A stretch of DNA of 64,000 nucleotides, from NCBI GenBank assembly GCA_002071485.1, contig MWFF01000130.1:1-64000 (forward strand), given 5' to 3'. The position numbers and the translations under genes were made by a program. The notes beneath the pieces were generated by a model. That model had not been told where the DNA came from, made no database searches, and saw only the letters and a program-made list of their open reading frames with translations. Source of the stretch: Verrucomicrobia bacterium ADurb.Bin006 (GTDB taxonomy: Bacteria; Verrucomicrobiota; Verrucomicrobiia; Limisphaerales; J093). Positions 7,098 through 15,979 of the stretch are shown here, piece after piece; the first letter of the stretch is position 1, and each line of letters begins with the position of its first letter.

Positions 7098-10000
7098 ATG
7101 ATGGATATGACCCTATTCAGCACTCGTTGGCTCCCGGATCGATGGTTGAGACTGCCACTGGCCGCCTTGGTGGTCGGTTGTCATGCACAGATGCTCGAGG
7201 GGCATGCAGCGGCCAGGTCCGCCCCGATACCGGCGGAGCAGGTCGGAATGGTGGCTGAGAGACAGTATCGGGGGGCCGGCGCATCGGTTGAGGCGACCCT
7301 CGAGGGGGCACGGCTGATCTGCGCGTTTCAGCGCATCGAGGGGGAGGCGACGAGCGAGGGCCTCTGGCTGAGTTCGCTGCCTCGAGAGTTCGGGGAGGAG
7401 GGGCTGCGTGTTATCGCGCTCGAAGTGGGACGCGGGGGCGACATGGGGTCGGGCAGCGCTGGTTCGGACATTGAACTGCAAGGAGGCGGTGGCGTGCTCC
7501 CGTCGGTCGGATGTGTCGAGGTGGCGGGTTCGACGGCGCGTTTCATCCGTCCGGGTTTGACCGAGGAATACTCGGTGAGCATCAAGGGAGTGCGGCAGGA
7601 TTTTGTGATCGAGCAGAGGCCCGGGGGTGCGGGCCGATTGCGTGTGGAACTGGGTGTCGACGGGGCTCGGGTGAAGGCGGCGGCGGATGGGGCTCGGCTG
7701 GTGGCGGATCGCTCGGGGCGCGAATTGACGTACAACCGCCTGCATGTGGTCGACGCCCGGGGGCAGGAACTTGATGCAAGAATGGAAGTGCGGGGCGAGA
7801 GCTGTCTGGCGGTTGTTGTAGAGGATGCGGCGGCTGTGTATCCGGTGCGGATTGACCCGGTGTTCAGCGATGCGAATTGGGCGAGTTTTGGAGGTGTATG
7901 CGGCGCCAATGACGAGGTGTACGCCGTTGCAGCCGACGATTCGGGCAACGTGTACATAGGCGGTGAGTTCACCGTCGTGGGGGACGTCGTGGCCAACGGC
8001 CTCGCCAAGTGGGACGGCAGCGCGTGGACGGCCGTGGGCTCCGGGCTTGGGGGGACCGAATTCGTCGCCGTCTATGCATTGGCGGTATCGGGCACAGACC
8101 TCTATGTCGGTGGCTCGTTCGAGACGGCCGGCGGGGTTGAGGCGCACCATATTGCCAAGTGGGACGGCAGCGCGTGGACGGCCGTGGGCTCCGGGGTGAA
8201 TGGGTGGGTTCACGCCCTGTGTTTGAACGGCACGGACCTCTATGCGGGGGGCGATTTCACCTTGGCTGGCGGTGTCGAGGCCAATTCGATTGCCAAATGG
8301 GACGGAAGCGCCTGGTCAGCTTTGGGATCGGGAATGGGCGGCACCGAGTCACCGAGCGTGTACGCTCTGGCGGCATCCGACAGCGATCTTTATGCCGGAG
8401 GCTGGTTCACTGCGGCGGGCGGGATCGAGGCGAACTACGTCGCCAAGTGGGATGGGAGCGCGTGGTCGGCGCTGGGGCCGGGCGTTGGCGGGGGGTTCTC
8501 AGCCTCCGTCCACGCGCTGGCGGTGTCGGGCACCGATCTCTACGTCGGAGGTCAATTCTACATGGTGGGTGACGCCTATGCGGGTCACATCGCGAAGTGG
8601 GACGGGCACGCGTGGTCGGGTCTGGGGTGGGGGCTGATGAGCACGGATCTTTACACGATGGTCTATGCCCTTGCAGTGTCCGGCACCGACCTTTACGTCG
8701 GAGGGCGGTTCACGATGGCGGACGATGTGCCGGCGGATCACATTGCGAGGTGGGATGGAACCGCGTGGTCGGCCGTGGATTCCGGGGTCGGGGGGGTGGA
8801 GTATCCGGCTGTTCGGGCACTTGCGTTGTCGCCGAGCGCCGACCTGTATGCGGGGGGCGTATTTACGCAGGCCGGAGGCGTTGGTGTCAGTCACATCGCC
8901 CGTTGGAACCGGAGCGGATGGTCAGCCTTGGGTCAGGGGATGAACGATACGGTGAGTGCACTGGCACTGTCCGGCAACGATCTCTATGTCGGAGGCAGTT
9001 TCACGACGGCGGGCGGGGTTGCGGCCAGAGCCGTCGCCCGATGGGACGGGAAGGCTTGGGCGGCTTTGGGATCGGGGATGAACGATGCGGTGTGGGCGCT
9101 CGCGGTGCAGGGCACAGACTTGTATGCGGGGGGCGGATTCACCATGGCTGGGGGTGTTCCGGCCGATTCCATTGCGAAGTGGGATGGCATCACCTGGTCG
9201 GCCTTGGGAAGCGGCATGAACGGCCCGGTTCATGCCCTGGCAGTATCGGGCAACGCGCTGTATGCAGGCGGCGTGTTCACGACGGCCGGAGGCGTGCCGG
9301 CCAACTCGATTGCGCAATGGGACGGGGCCACGTGGTCGGCTTTGGGGGCGGGCTTGGACGGCGAGGTGCGCGCGTTGGCGGTCTCAGGCAAGAGCCTGTA
9401 CGCGGGGGGCAATTTTGCCAGGGCAGGCGCGCTCGTCGTCAACTCGATCGCGCAATGGGACGGGGCCAAGTGGTCGGCTTTGGAGGCGGGTTTGGATGGT
9501 GGAGTGCGGGCAATGGCGCTGTTGGGCGATGATCTGTATGTGGGAGGCTGGTTCGCGAAAGCCGGCGGCATTGAGGTGAACTGCATTGCCAAATGGGATG
9601 GACGGGCGTGGTCGGCTCTGGGGGGGGGGATGAACGGAGAGGTTCGCGCACTGGCCGTGTTCGGAAACGCTCTCTACGCGGGAGGATCGTTTGCGAAGGC
9701 GGGCGGCATCGAGGCCAATCGCATTGCCACGTGGGATGGACGGGCGTGGTCGGCTCTTGGGCTGGGCATGGATCGAGGTGTCGAGGCCTTTGTGTTGTCC
9801 GGCAAGAGCCTGATTATCGGCGGCGACTTCACCATGGCCGGCACGCACGCCTCCGGTTATGCCGTCGAAGCGCGAATCGACGAGGGTGAGAAAGTGATTG
9901 GGGGAGAATTCAGCGCGTTGGCCTACACGCCGGACGCGGGTTTCAGTTGCACCTTTCAGAACGCCACCATCGGTCAGTGGTACCGCATCCAGACCTCCGC

Positions 10001-10178
10001 GTCGCTGATTGGAGAGAAATGGACGGACCTGATGATTCTGCGATACAAGGAGCCGATTGTCATCAAGCAGGAATCCACCAAGGCCCAGGCCAACGGCCTT
10101 TTCCGTGCAGTGACTGACGACGGCCCGTCTTCGGCGACTGGCGTCGGACTCGGATCCGCGGGATCGGAAGCGCGTTAG
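7098..10178 (+). CDS. Lipoprotein with 14 beta-propeller-type repeats
   Basis: The 1026-residue exported protein has a signal peptide ending in a lipobox (LAALVVGC). An N-terminal beta domain of about 230 residues follows, ending in VYPVRIDPVFSDANW. Then come 14 repeat units of 40-50 residues with the consensus LAVSGTDLYVGG.FT.AGGV....IAKWDGSAWSALG; the last unit lacks the WDG part. Fourteen units would suit two seven-bladed propellers. The C-terminus has a short domain (WYRIQTSASLIGEKWTDL ... GLFRAV) shared with other exported proteins here. TTG 7089 and ATG 7101/7107 are alternative starts. The function is unknown; surface binding is plausible. Confidence 0.85.
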   Translation: MMDMTLFSTRWLPDRWLRLPLAALVVGCHAQMLEGHAAARSAPIPAEQVGMVAERQYRGAGASVEATLEGARLICAFQRIEGEATSEGLWLSSLPREFGEEGLRVIALEVGRGGDMGSGSAGSDIELQGGGGVLPSVGCVEVAGSTARFIRPGLTEEYSVSIKGVRQDFVIEQRPGGAGRLRVELGVDGARVKAAADGARLVADRSGRELTYNRLHVVDARGQELDARMEVRGESCLAVVVEDAAAVYPVRIDPVFSDANWASFGGVCGANDEVYAVAADDSGNVYIGGEFTVVGDVVANGLAKWDGSAWTAVGSGLGGTEFVAVYALAVSGTDLYVGGSFETAGGVEAHHIAKWDGSAWTAVGSGVNGWVHALCLNGTDLYAGGDFTLAGGVEANSIAKWDGSAWSALGSGMGGTESPSVYALAASDSDLYAGGWFTAAGGIEANYVAKWDGSAWSALGPGVGGGFSASVHALAVSGTDLYVGGQFYMVGDAYAGHIAKWDGHAWSGLGWGLMSTDLYTMVYALAVSGTDLYVGGRFTMADDVPADHIARWDGTAWSAVDSGVGGVEYPAVRALALSPSADLYAGGVFTQAGGVGVSHIARWNRSGWSALGQGMNDTVSALALSGNDLYVGGSFTTAGGVAARAVARWDGKAWAALGSGMNDAVWALAVQGTDLYAGGGFTMAGGVPADSIAKWDGITWSALGSGMNGPVHALAVSGNALYAGGVFTTAGGVPANSIAQWDGATWSALGAGLDGEVRALAVSGKSLYAGGNFARAGALVVNSIAQWDGAKWSALEAGLDGGVRAMALLGDDLYVGGWFAKAGGIEVNCIAKWDGRAWSALGGGMNGEVRALAVFGNALYAGGSFAKAGGIEANRIATWDGRAWSALGLGMDRGVEAFVLSGKSLIIGGDFTMAGTHASGYAVEARIDEGEKVIGGEFSALAYTPDAGFSCTFQNATIGQWYRIQTSASLIGEKWTDLMILRYKEPIVIKQESTKAQANGLFRAVTDDGPSSATGVGLGSAGSEAR
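8004..8195 (+). repeat. Identical 42-bp direct repeats inside the repeat lipoprotein gene
   Basis: The 42 bp at 8004-8045 and at 8154-8195 are identical, encoding AKWDGSAWTAVGSG in successive repeat units 150 bp apart. Other units are diverged at DNA level, so this pair reflects a recent duplication or gene conversion and is a likely site of unit gain or loss. Confidence 0.85.
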
Positions 10179-10283
10179 CCCTGCATTCTACCACCTGGGA
10201 CGTGATCCCGGCGTGGAGGCTGTGGCAACACCGCGCCCAGAATGGGGACCGGGGACATTCTGGCGCCAAGCTGTCCAGGGGCA

Positions 10284-11273
10284 TCAATTGGCTTTAACAA
10301 CCCAGCCTGTTTTGACGTCTGCGGAGCCGGTGAAGGCGGCTTTGCTGCGATCTTCCTGAACGGCATCGAGGGTGATTTCGCCGACCAGTTTCTCCTCGGT
10401 GAAAACGACAGCGCCCTTGTCGTCTTTGAGGTCGACGGTTTCGTAGAGTTTGAGTTTGTCGCCAGCCTTGAACCCATGCTGGGAGCCGAGGGATACAATG
10501 AGGACGCCTTTGGCGGGGACTGCGAGCACCTTACCTGGCGTTTGGCGCAAGGCTTGGGCGGCTGCCGTCACAGACTCTTGAGCCGCTGCCGCGGCATTGA
10601 TCTTCTGGGCTTGGCGCGCTCCAGGGCGAACCGTCAACCGACTCATCTCGCTGACGATCTGGTTGAGAGCTTTCACGGTCGCTTTGCCCAGTGCGCTTTC
10701 CATAAACTCCTTGTTGTCGAAACCGATGTTCCCGCCGTGTCCGGTCACAGCGACGCCGATCTTGAAGCCGAGTCCGGTCTCCGAGCCCACCGCCTGACCG
10801 GTCTTGAAGATCTTTCGGTTCGCGACGTCGACGATCCGCCAGTCGATGCGGACGTCCGATTTGTTCTTCTTGAGGCCGAGGCCGCCGAGGCTTCCCGGAA
10901 CGAATCCGCCCAGGTCGACACCGGTTGATTTGGCGCCGAACCGGGTGACTTTGCCGCGGAACATGTAGTCCGCGCCGGCCCATCCCCCCTTTTCCACACG
11001 CTCATCCTTGGCCACCCAACCATCCTCGCCCATCCTGATTTCATCTTTGAGAGACTCGATTGCGGTCGATTCCAGCATTTGGAACTTTCCTGTCTTGCTG
11101 AGTTCGGTGATCAACATCTCGGCGAGGCCTTCGCCCAAGGCGGGCTGCCAATAGGAAATCTCAGACCTGTCACCGTCGAACGGGGCGACAAAAAGGGTTG
11201 GAAGGTTGTCGTCCTGGGCTCGGAGGAGGCAGAGCGAGGCGCACAGTGTGAGGAAGAGTCGAACTGATTTCAT
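10284..11273 (-). CDS. CsgG/HfaB-family protein
   Basis: The 329-residue exported protein begins with a signal peptide (MKSVRLFLTLCASLCLLRAQ), followed by a CsgG-like fold: LFVAPFDGDRSE, GLAEMLITELSKTGKFQMLE, GADYMFRGKVTRFG, and VRIDWRIVDVANRKIFKTGQA. CsgG proteins form outer-membrane secretion pores, but many divergent homologues are periplasmic or of unknown role. There is no lipobox Cys at the expected place. The C-terminal 80 residues (VPAKGVLIVSLGSQHGFKAGDKLKLYE) look like an extra beta-rich domain. It converges on the repeat lipoprotein gene; no csgE/csgF partners are nearby. Confidence 0.8.
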   Translation of the reverse strand: MKSVRLFLTLCASLCLLRAQDDNLPTLFVAPFDGDRSEISYWQPALGEGLAEMLITELSKTGKFQMLESTAIESLKDEIRMGEDGWVAKDERVEKGGWAGADYMFRGKVTRFGAKSTGVDLGGFVPGSLGGLGLKKNKSDVRIDWRIVDVANRKIFKTGQAVGSETGLGFKIGVAVTGHGGNIGFDNKEFMESALGKATVKALNQIVSEMSRLTVRPGARQAQKINAAAAAQESVTAAAQALRQTPGKVLAVPAKGVLIVSLGSQHGFKAGDKLKLYETVDLKDDKGAVVFTEEKLVGEITLDAVQEDRSKAAFTGSADVKTGWVVKAN

Positions 11274-11407
11274 GGCGTAAGCCTAGCGCAAAGGGCGGCG
11301 GCGATTCAAGCCCTCGGGACGCCATCGGACCGGAGTGGGCGGGGTCGTGTTCGAGCGTCAACACCTCTGGCTTTGACAGGCATGGCCTCAATCGCTAGCG
11401 TCTGAAC

Positions 11408-11980
11408 ATGGAACACCTCCATGCCCCATGGCGTATCGAGTACATACGCGCGCCCAAGCCGCCGCCCAGCGATGAATCGCTGTTCACGCACATCGCGCAG
11501 GCGGCGGACGACGTAGCCAACCATGTGCTCGTGCGGGAGAAGAGCTGTTTTGCCGTGCTCAACACCTACCCCTACACCGGGGGGCATCTGATGGTCGTCC
11601 CGTACCGGCGGACGGCGGATCTGAACGATCTGACCGAGCAGGAGCTCACCGATCTGATGGTTCTGACTCGTCGGTGTCTGAATGCACTCACCCGGGCGAT
11701 GAAGCCGGAGGGATTCAACGTGGGAATCAACCTGGGGCGGGTCGCGGGGGCGGGCGTGGCTGACCACCTCCACATCCACATCGTACCGCGGTGGAACGGG
11801 GACACCAATTTCATGCCTGTGGTGGCCCAGACGACCGTCATGCCGGAGGCGCTTGACGATGTGGCTGCCAGGCTTCGCGCTGCCCTGGCCATGGACAAGG
11901 AGGAGGGTGTCCGAACGTCCCATGCCCCGAACGCGCCTGTCATTGGGGCGGGCGGGGGAGAGATCGGGAATCGGTCTTGA
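11408..11980 (+). CDS. HIT-family hydrolase (AP4A phosphorylase-like branch)
   Basis: The 190-residue cytoplasmic protein has the histidine triad HLHIHIVPRW at 120-129 and the upstream conserved segment LNTYPYTGGHLMVVPYRR. HIT proteins hydrolyse or phosphorolyse nucleoside phosphoramidates and dinucleotides such as Ap4A; the substrate here is not known. A 30-residue glycine-rich tail follows the domain. It is the first gene of a HIT-phoH-ybeY run; phoH begins 15 bp downstream. Confidence 0.9.
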   Translation: MEHLHAPWRIEYIRAPKPPPSDESLFTHIAQAADDVANHVLVREKSCFAVLNTYPYTGGHLMVVPYRRTADLNDLTEQELTDLMVLTRRCLNALTRAMKPEGFNVGINLGRVAGAGVADHLHIHIVPRWNGDTNFMPVVAQTTVMPEALDDVAARLRAALAMDKEEGVRTSHAPNAPVIGAGGGEIGNRS

Positions 11981-11995
11981 GCGCGCACTTTTCGA

Positions 11996-12958
11996 ATGCC
12001 TACTGAAACACTTCATTTCGACAACGCCCGTCTTGCACAGCAGTTGTTCAACAACGACGCGCGGAACCTGTCGGCGTTAGAACGGCAACTGGGGGTGAAG
12101 GCCACCGCTCGGGACGCCTGGATCAAACTCGAGGGGGAAACCGAGGCCGTGACGCGGGCTCGGCATTTATTTCAGTTGCTCGAAGGGACGCTCAAGACGG
12201 GCGGGCATGTGCGGACCCAGGACTTCGCGATGGCCCTGAGCGTGGTGCGGAACGAGGGCGTTGCGGCTCTCGAGAGCCTCCAGGCCGAGCGCATCCAAAC
12301 CTCGCCGAAGAAGGCCACTGTCACCCCGAAGACCACGGGGCAACGGCGTTACATCGAGGCGATTCGGCAGCACGATATCACTCTGGGTGTGGGCCCGGCC
12401 GGCACGGGTAAGACATACCTCGCGATGGCCATGGCCACGGCGGCGCTACGCGGTGCGAAGGTGAACCGGCTGATTCTGACCCGTCCGGCGGTCGAGGCGG
12501 GGGAGGCGCTGGGTTTTCTGCCGGGGGATTTGCAGGAGAAACTGGCGCCGTACCTTCGCCCTTTGTATGACGCGCTGCACGACATGCTGCCCGCGGAGGA
12601 GATTCAGCGTTTGATGGAGCGGGGCACGATCGAGATCGCGCCGCTGGCCTACATGCGCGGGCGCACGCTGAACAATTCCTTCATCATATTCGACGAGGCG
12701 CAGAACTCGACGACCGAGCAGATGTTCATGTTTCTGACTCGTCTGGGCCACAATTCGAAGGCGGTCATTACCGGCGATATCACCCAAATCGACCTCCCCA
12801 GGCACAAGCCGTCCGGCTTGATCGAAGCCCGCCAGGCCCTCGCCCAGGTCGAGGGGATCGCCGTCATCGAGTTGGGCAAGAAGGACGTCATCCGCCATCC
12901 TCTGGTCGCCCGCATCGTGCATGCCTACGAACAGCATCGCGCTTCGCAGCCGGCGTGA
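11996..12958 (+). CDS. phoH: PhoH-like ATPase
   Basis: The 320-residue protein has an N-terminal KH-like segment (LGVKATARDAWIKLEGETE) and a P-loop ATPase domain with Walker A GPAGTGKT at 133-140, the LTRPAVEAGE segment, and Walker B FIIFDEAQN near 225-233. PhoH/YbeZ is a predicted RNA-associated ATPase that works with YbeY in rRNA maturation. The pairing is conserved here: ybeY starts 38 bp before the phoH stop, in another frame, implying translational coupling. Confidence 0.95.
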   Translation: MPTETLHFDNARLAQQLFNNDARNLSALERQLGVKATARDAWIKLEGETEAVTRARHLFQLLEGTLKTGGHVRTQDFAMALSVVRNEGVAALESLQAERIQTSPKKATVTPKTTGQRRYIEAIRQHDITLGVGPAGTGKTYLAMAMATAALRGAKVNRLILTRPAVEAGEALGFLPGDLQEKLAPYLRPLYDALHDMLPAEEIQRLMERGTIEIAPLAYMRGRTLNNSFIIFDEAQNSTTEQMFMFLTRLGHNSKAVITGDITQIDLPRHKPSGLIEARQALAQVEGIAVIELGKKDVIRHPLVARIVHAYEQHRASQPA

Positions 12959-13610
12959 ACTGACGCTCGTTCAGCGGCATCCCCGAATCCGGGTCGACCG
13001 CAGGTTACTTCGCCGCATCTTGCGCGCGGCTCTCGCCGACCCTGTGTTCTCGCGGCCAGCCCCCGAAGCCGCGCCTCGGCGCGGGCGCCGCGCGTTTCAA
13101 GTTCGGACGCCGCGGTCTGGCGCATCCGACAGCCCCCGCGCCCGGATTTGCTACGAACTGGGCTGTTTCCTGGTGGGCGCCGACGAGATTACGGCGCTCA
13201 ATGGGCGCTATCTGGCCCACGCGGGTGTGACGGATGTGATTGCATTCGACTATGGCCCGCCACCGGGCGCCCGGCCCGGCGATCCCTGGCTGTGCGGCGA
13301 GGTTTTTGTGTGTCTGGATGAGGCTGGCATTCAGGCGCGCCGGTATCGGACCACCTGGACATCCGAGCTGGTGCGCTACCTGCTCCACGGATTGCTCCAC
13401 CTCCGCGGCTACGACGACGTTACGCCAGGCTGGCGACGGAGGATGAAGCGGATCGAGGGTCGTTTGGTGCGCGAGATGAGATCGAAGTTCGATTTCACCC
13501 GCCTCGGGCCGGCATCGATTCGAGCGACCATGCGGGGCGCACATCGCCGTCGGGATCATCAGGCGGAACGCCCGACGCCAGCTTCCACTCGGCCAGGAGC
13601 CCGACCATAG
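12921..13610 (+). CDS. ybeY: rRNA maturation endoribonuclease YbeY, variant metal site
   Basis: The 229-residue protein shows the YbeY core: the N-terminal strand LTLVQRHPRIRVD, GADEITALNGRYLAHAGVTDVIAF, GEVFVCLDEA, and the metal motif in LLHGLLHLRGYDDVTPGWRRRM. The first two zinc ligands are H156 and H160, but the third position of HGxLHLxGYDH is D166 instead of His. YbeY processes 16S rRNA 3' ends and takes part in ribosome quality control. A basic insertion (about 45-72) and a C-terminal tail make it longer than the usual 150-170 residues. The tail is antisense to the 3' end of tsaD over 116 bp. Confidence 0.9.
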   Translation: MPTNSIALRSRRELTLVQRHPRIRVDRRLLRRILRAALADPVFSRPAPEAAPRRGRRAFQVRTPRSGASDSPRARICYELGCFLVGADEITALNGRYLAHAGVTDVIAFDYGPPPGARPGDPWLCGEVFVCLDEAGIQARRYRTTWTSELVRYLLHGLLHLRGYDDVTPGWRRRMKRIEGRLVREMRSKFDFTRLGPASIRATMRGAHRRRDHQAERPTPASTRPGARP

Positions 13611-14541
13611 CCGCGTTGTCCGTGCAGAAGGCCGTCGGCGCCAGGCGCAAGTCGAGGCCATCGCGGGCGCACGCGGACGCCAGATCGCGGCGCAAAGCCC
13701 GATTGCAGGTGACGCCGCCCGAGGCGGTGACGAGACGAACGCCGAGGTCGCGGGCGGCGCGGGTGGTCTTGGCCAGGAGCACCTCGACGATCGCCGCCTG
13801 CACGCTCGCGCAGAGGTCGCGCAGCGCTTGTGGGTCGTCCGCCAAACCCGGGTGGTCTCGCAGGAAATAGCGCACGGAGGTCTTGAGGCCGCTGAAACTG
13901 AAATCGTATGCCGCATCGTTCAGCAGCGGACGCGGGAAAGGAAACGCAGCCGGGTTGCCTTCAGCGGCGAGCTGGTCCATGACCGGTCCGCCCGGGTAGG
14001 GCAGGCCGAGCAGTTTCGCGGTCTTGTCGAAGCATTCCCCCGCGGCGTCGTCGAGGGTCGAGCCCAGGACGCGATGGCGCAAGCCTTCGGGGACATGGAT
14101 GAGGAGCGTGTGGCCGCCGCTTACGATCAACGCCACGTGCGGTTGGATGGCGGGGAAGTCGGCGTGCGGCGGGTCCCCTTTGACCCATGCGGAATAGAGA
14201 TGGGCTTCGTGGTGGTGAATGCCCAGGAAAGGCCGCCGCAGCGCGCACGCGATTCCCTGGGCGGCTTTCAATCCTACCATGAGCGCGTTGGGCAAGCCGG
14301 GACCCTGCGTCGCCGCGAGGGCTTCGATCGCGGGCGGGTCGGTCCCTGCCTCGCACAAGGCGGCCTGGATCAGCACGGGGAGGTTGCGCAAGTGCTCACG
14401 AGTCGCCAACTCGGGGACGACACCGCCGTACTCCGCGTGCAGGCTGGTCTGTGAGGAAACCAGGTTCGCCAGAACGTGGCCGTTGCGCACCACGGCGACC
14501 CCGGTTTCATCGCAGGAGGTCTCGATGGCAAGCAGGGTCAC
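13495..14541 (-). CDS. tsaD: tRNA N6-threonylcarbamoyladenosine transferase TsaD
   Basis: This cytoplasmic ASKHA-fold enzyme of 348 residues transfers the threonylcarbamoyl group to A37 of ANN-decoding tRNAs, working with TsaB and TsaE. Landmarks are the N-terminal LAIETSCDETGVAVV, the metal motif GIHHHEAHLYS (109-114), VALIVSGGHTLL, LDDAAGECFDKTAKLLGLPYPGGP, and the C-terminal SGGVTCNRALR and FCTDNAAMVG. The length is normal. It lies 3 bp after ctpA, so it is almost surely co-transcribed with it. Its 3' end overlaps the convergent ybeY by 116 bp. Confidence 0.97.
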   Translation of the reverse strand: MTLLAIETSCDETGVAVVRNGHVLANLVSSQTSLHAEYGGVVPELATREHLRNLPVLIQAALCEAGTDPPAIEALAATQGPGLPNALMVGLKAAQGIACALRRPFLGIHHHEAHLYSAWVKGDPPHADFPAIQPHVALIVSGGHTLLIHVPEGLRHRVLGSTLDDAAGECFDKTAKLLGLPYPGGPVMDQLAAEGNPAAFPFPRPLLNDAAYDFSFSGLKTSVRYFLRDHPGLADDPQALRDLCASVQAAIVEVLLAKTTRAARDLGVRLVTASGGVTCNRALRRDLASACARDGLDLRLAPTAFCTDNAAMVGLLAEWKLASGVPPDDPDGDVRPAWSLESMPARGG

Positions 14542-14544
14542 CGG

Positions 14545-15876
14545 TCAGTCCGCCTTGGCGGCCATCGGCTTGGTGTCGGGCCTCCGGTCGGAGTCGGGCG
14601 CTCGATGGGTATAGAGGGTGATTCCCTTGAGGAGATCCAGGGCGCGTTCGAGTTGGATATCCCGCACGGCGCCGAACCGTTCCTGACGTTCCGCATCGAG
14701 CGATTCGATCAGGCCGGGCGTGCGCTGGAGTAAGAGCGCATCGGCATCCTCGATCGGCACCGGCACCACGATGTCGGGCTCGATCCCTTTTTCATGAATC
14801 ACCTTGTGGCTGGGCGTGTAGTACTTGGCCGTCGTCAGCCGCAACGCGGCTCCGTCCTGGAGCGGAATGATGCTCTGGACGGAGCCTTTGCCGAATGTCT
14901 TTTCGCCCAGGACAACCGCGCGCTTGAGGTCCTGGAGGCAGCCGGCGACAATTTCCGATGCGCTCGCGCTGCCGCCGTTGACCAAAACGACCATCGGCAC
15001 GGTGGTCCGTTCTCCCCGGCGGCCGGCGCGGTACTCGCGCCGTTCGGAGGGATCGCGACCCTCGGTGGTGACGACCAGTTGGCGCGGTTGAACGAACCGT
15101 TCGCAGACGTGCGCGGCCTGGTCGAGGAGGCCGCCGGGGTTGTTTCTCAGATCCAGGACCAGACCGCGCATTTTCTGGTCATGCAGTTTTTTGAGGGCGC
15201 GGTCCAGTTCCTCCCCTGTCGCTTCTCCGAATTGCGTCAATCGCACGTAGCCGAGCTTGTCGTCGTCGACAGAAAACTCCCTCTTCCCGTGAATGTCCTT
15301 GACCGTCTCGACCGCGATGTCCGCGCGGACGAGCTTGTGATCCTTCGTGGCGCCCGTGGACGGGCGGAGCACGGTCAGGACGACCTCGGTGCCGGGCGCG
15401 CCGCGCATTCTATTGACGGCCTCGGTGAGGCTGATCTTCTCCGTGCTTCGGCCGTCGATTTTCAGAATTCGGTCGCCTGACATGATTCCGGCCCGCGAGG
15501 CCGGGGTGTCGTCCATCGGGGCGATGACGGTCAGGTACTCGCCCCGCAGCCCAACCTGGATTCCAACGCCGCCGAATTTGCCTTCGGTGTCCTTCTTGAG
15601 CTCGTCGTACTTCTGGGGCTCCATGAACTCGCTGTGGGGGTCGAGTGTGCTGAGCATCCCTTTGAGCGCGCCATAGATCAGGTCCTGATACGTCAGGTTC
15701 TCGCCATCCACGTAATCGTTGCGAACTCTCTCGAGGACGAGCGAGAACAGGCGCAGGTTCCCGTAGACGTCGTTCTTTTCGGCGACCTCGGCCGAACGCA
15801 AATAGACCTGGGCGCCGAAGAACAGGTTGACCGCCAGAGCCGTCAACAACACCGAATACATCAGTCTCTTTGTCAT
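14545..15876 (-). CDS. ctpA: C-terminal processing peptidase (S41 family)
   Basis: The 443-residue exported serine protease has an N-terminal signal anchor (residues 4-22), a helical region with the family motif LDPHSEFM, a PDZ domain (about 100-175, GVGIQVGLRGEYLTVIAPMDDTPA), and the protease core with DLRNNPGGLL. The catalytic Ser is in NGGSASASEIVAG and the catalytic Lys in GEKTFGKGSVQ. These periplasmic proteases degrade or trim envelope proteins. It precedes tsaD by 3 bp and follows ispD by about 100 bp. Confidence 0.95.
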   Translation of the reverse strand: MTKRLMYSVLLTALAVNLFFGAQVYLRSAEVAEKNDVYGNLRLFSLVLERVRNDYVDGENLTYQDLIYGALKGMLSTLDPHSEFMEPQKYDELKKDTEGKFGGVGIQVGLRGEYLTVIAPMDDTPASRAGIMSGDRILKIDGRSTEKISLTEAVNRMRGAPGTEVVLTVLRPSTGATKDHKLVRADIAVETVKDIHGKREFSVDDDKLGYVRLTQFGEATGEELDRALKKLHDQKMRGLVLDLRNNPGGLLDQAAHVCERFVQPRQLVVTTEGRDPSERREYRAGRRGERTTVPMVVLVNGGSASASEIVAGCLQDLKRAVVLGEKTFGKGSVQSIIPLQDGAALRLTTAKYYTPSHKVIHEKGIEPDIVVPVPIEDADALLLQRTPGLIESLDAERQERFGAVRDIQLERALDLLKGITLYTHRAPDSDRRPDTKPMAAKAD

Positions 15877-15979
15877 AGTCCCTTCAAAGAAAAGCCATGT
15901 GCCGGAAAGTAACGGTCGTGTGAGCCGTTAGCAAGCGTGGGGGATCAGCCAGGAAGATCGCGTCGAGTCGCGGCCCGGT

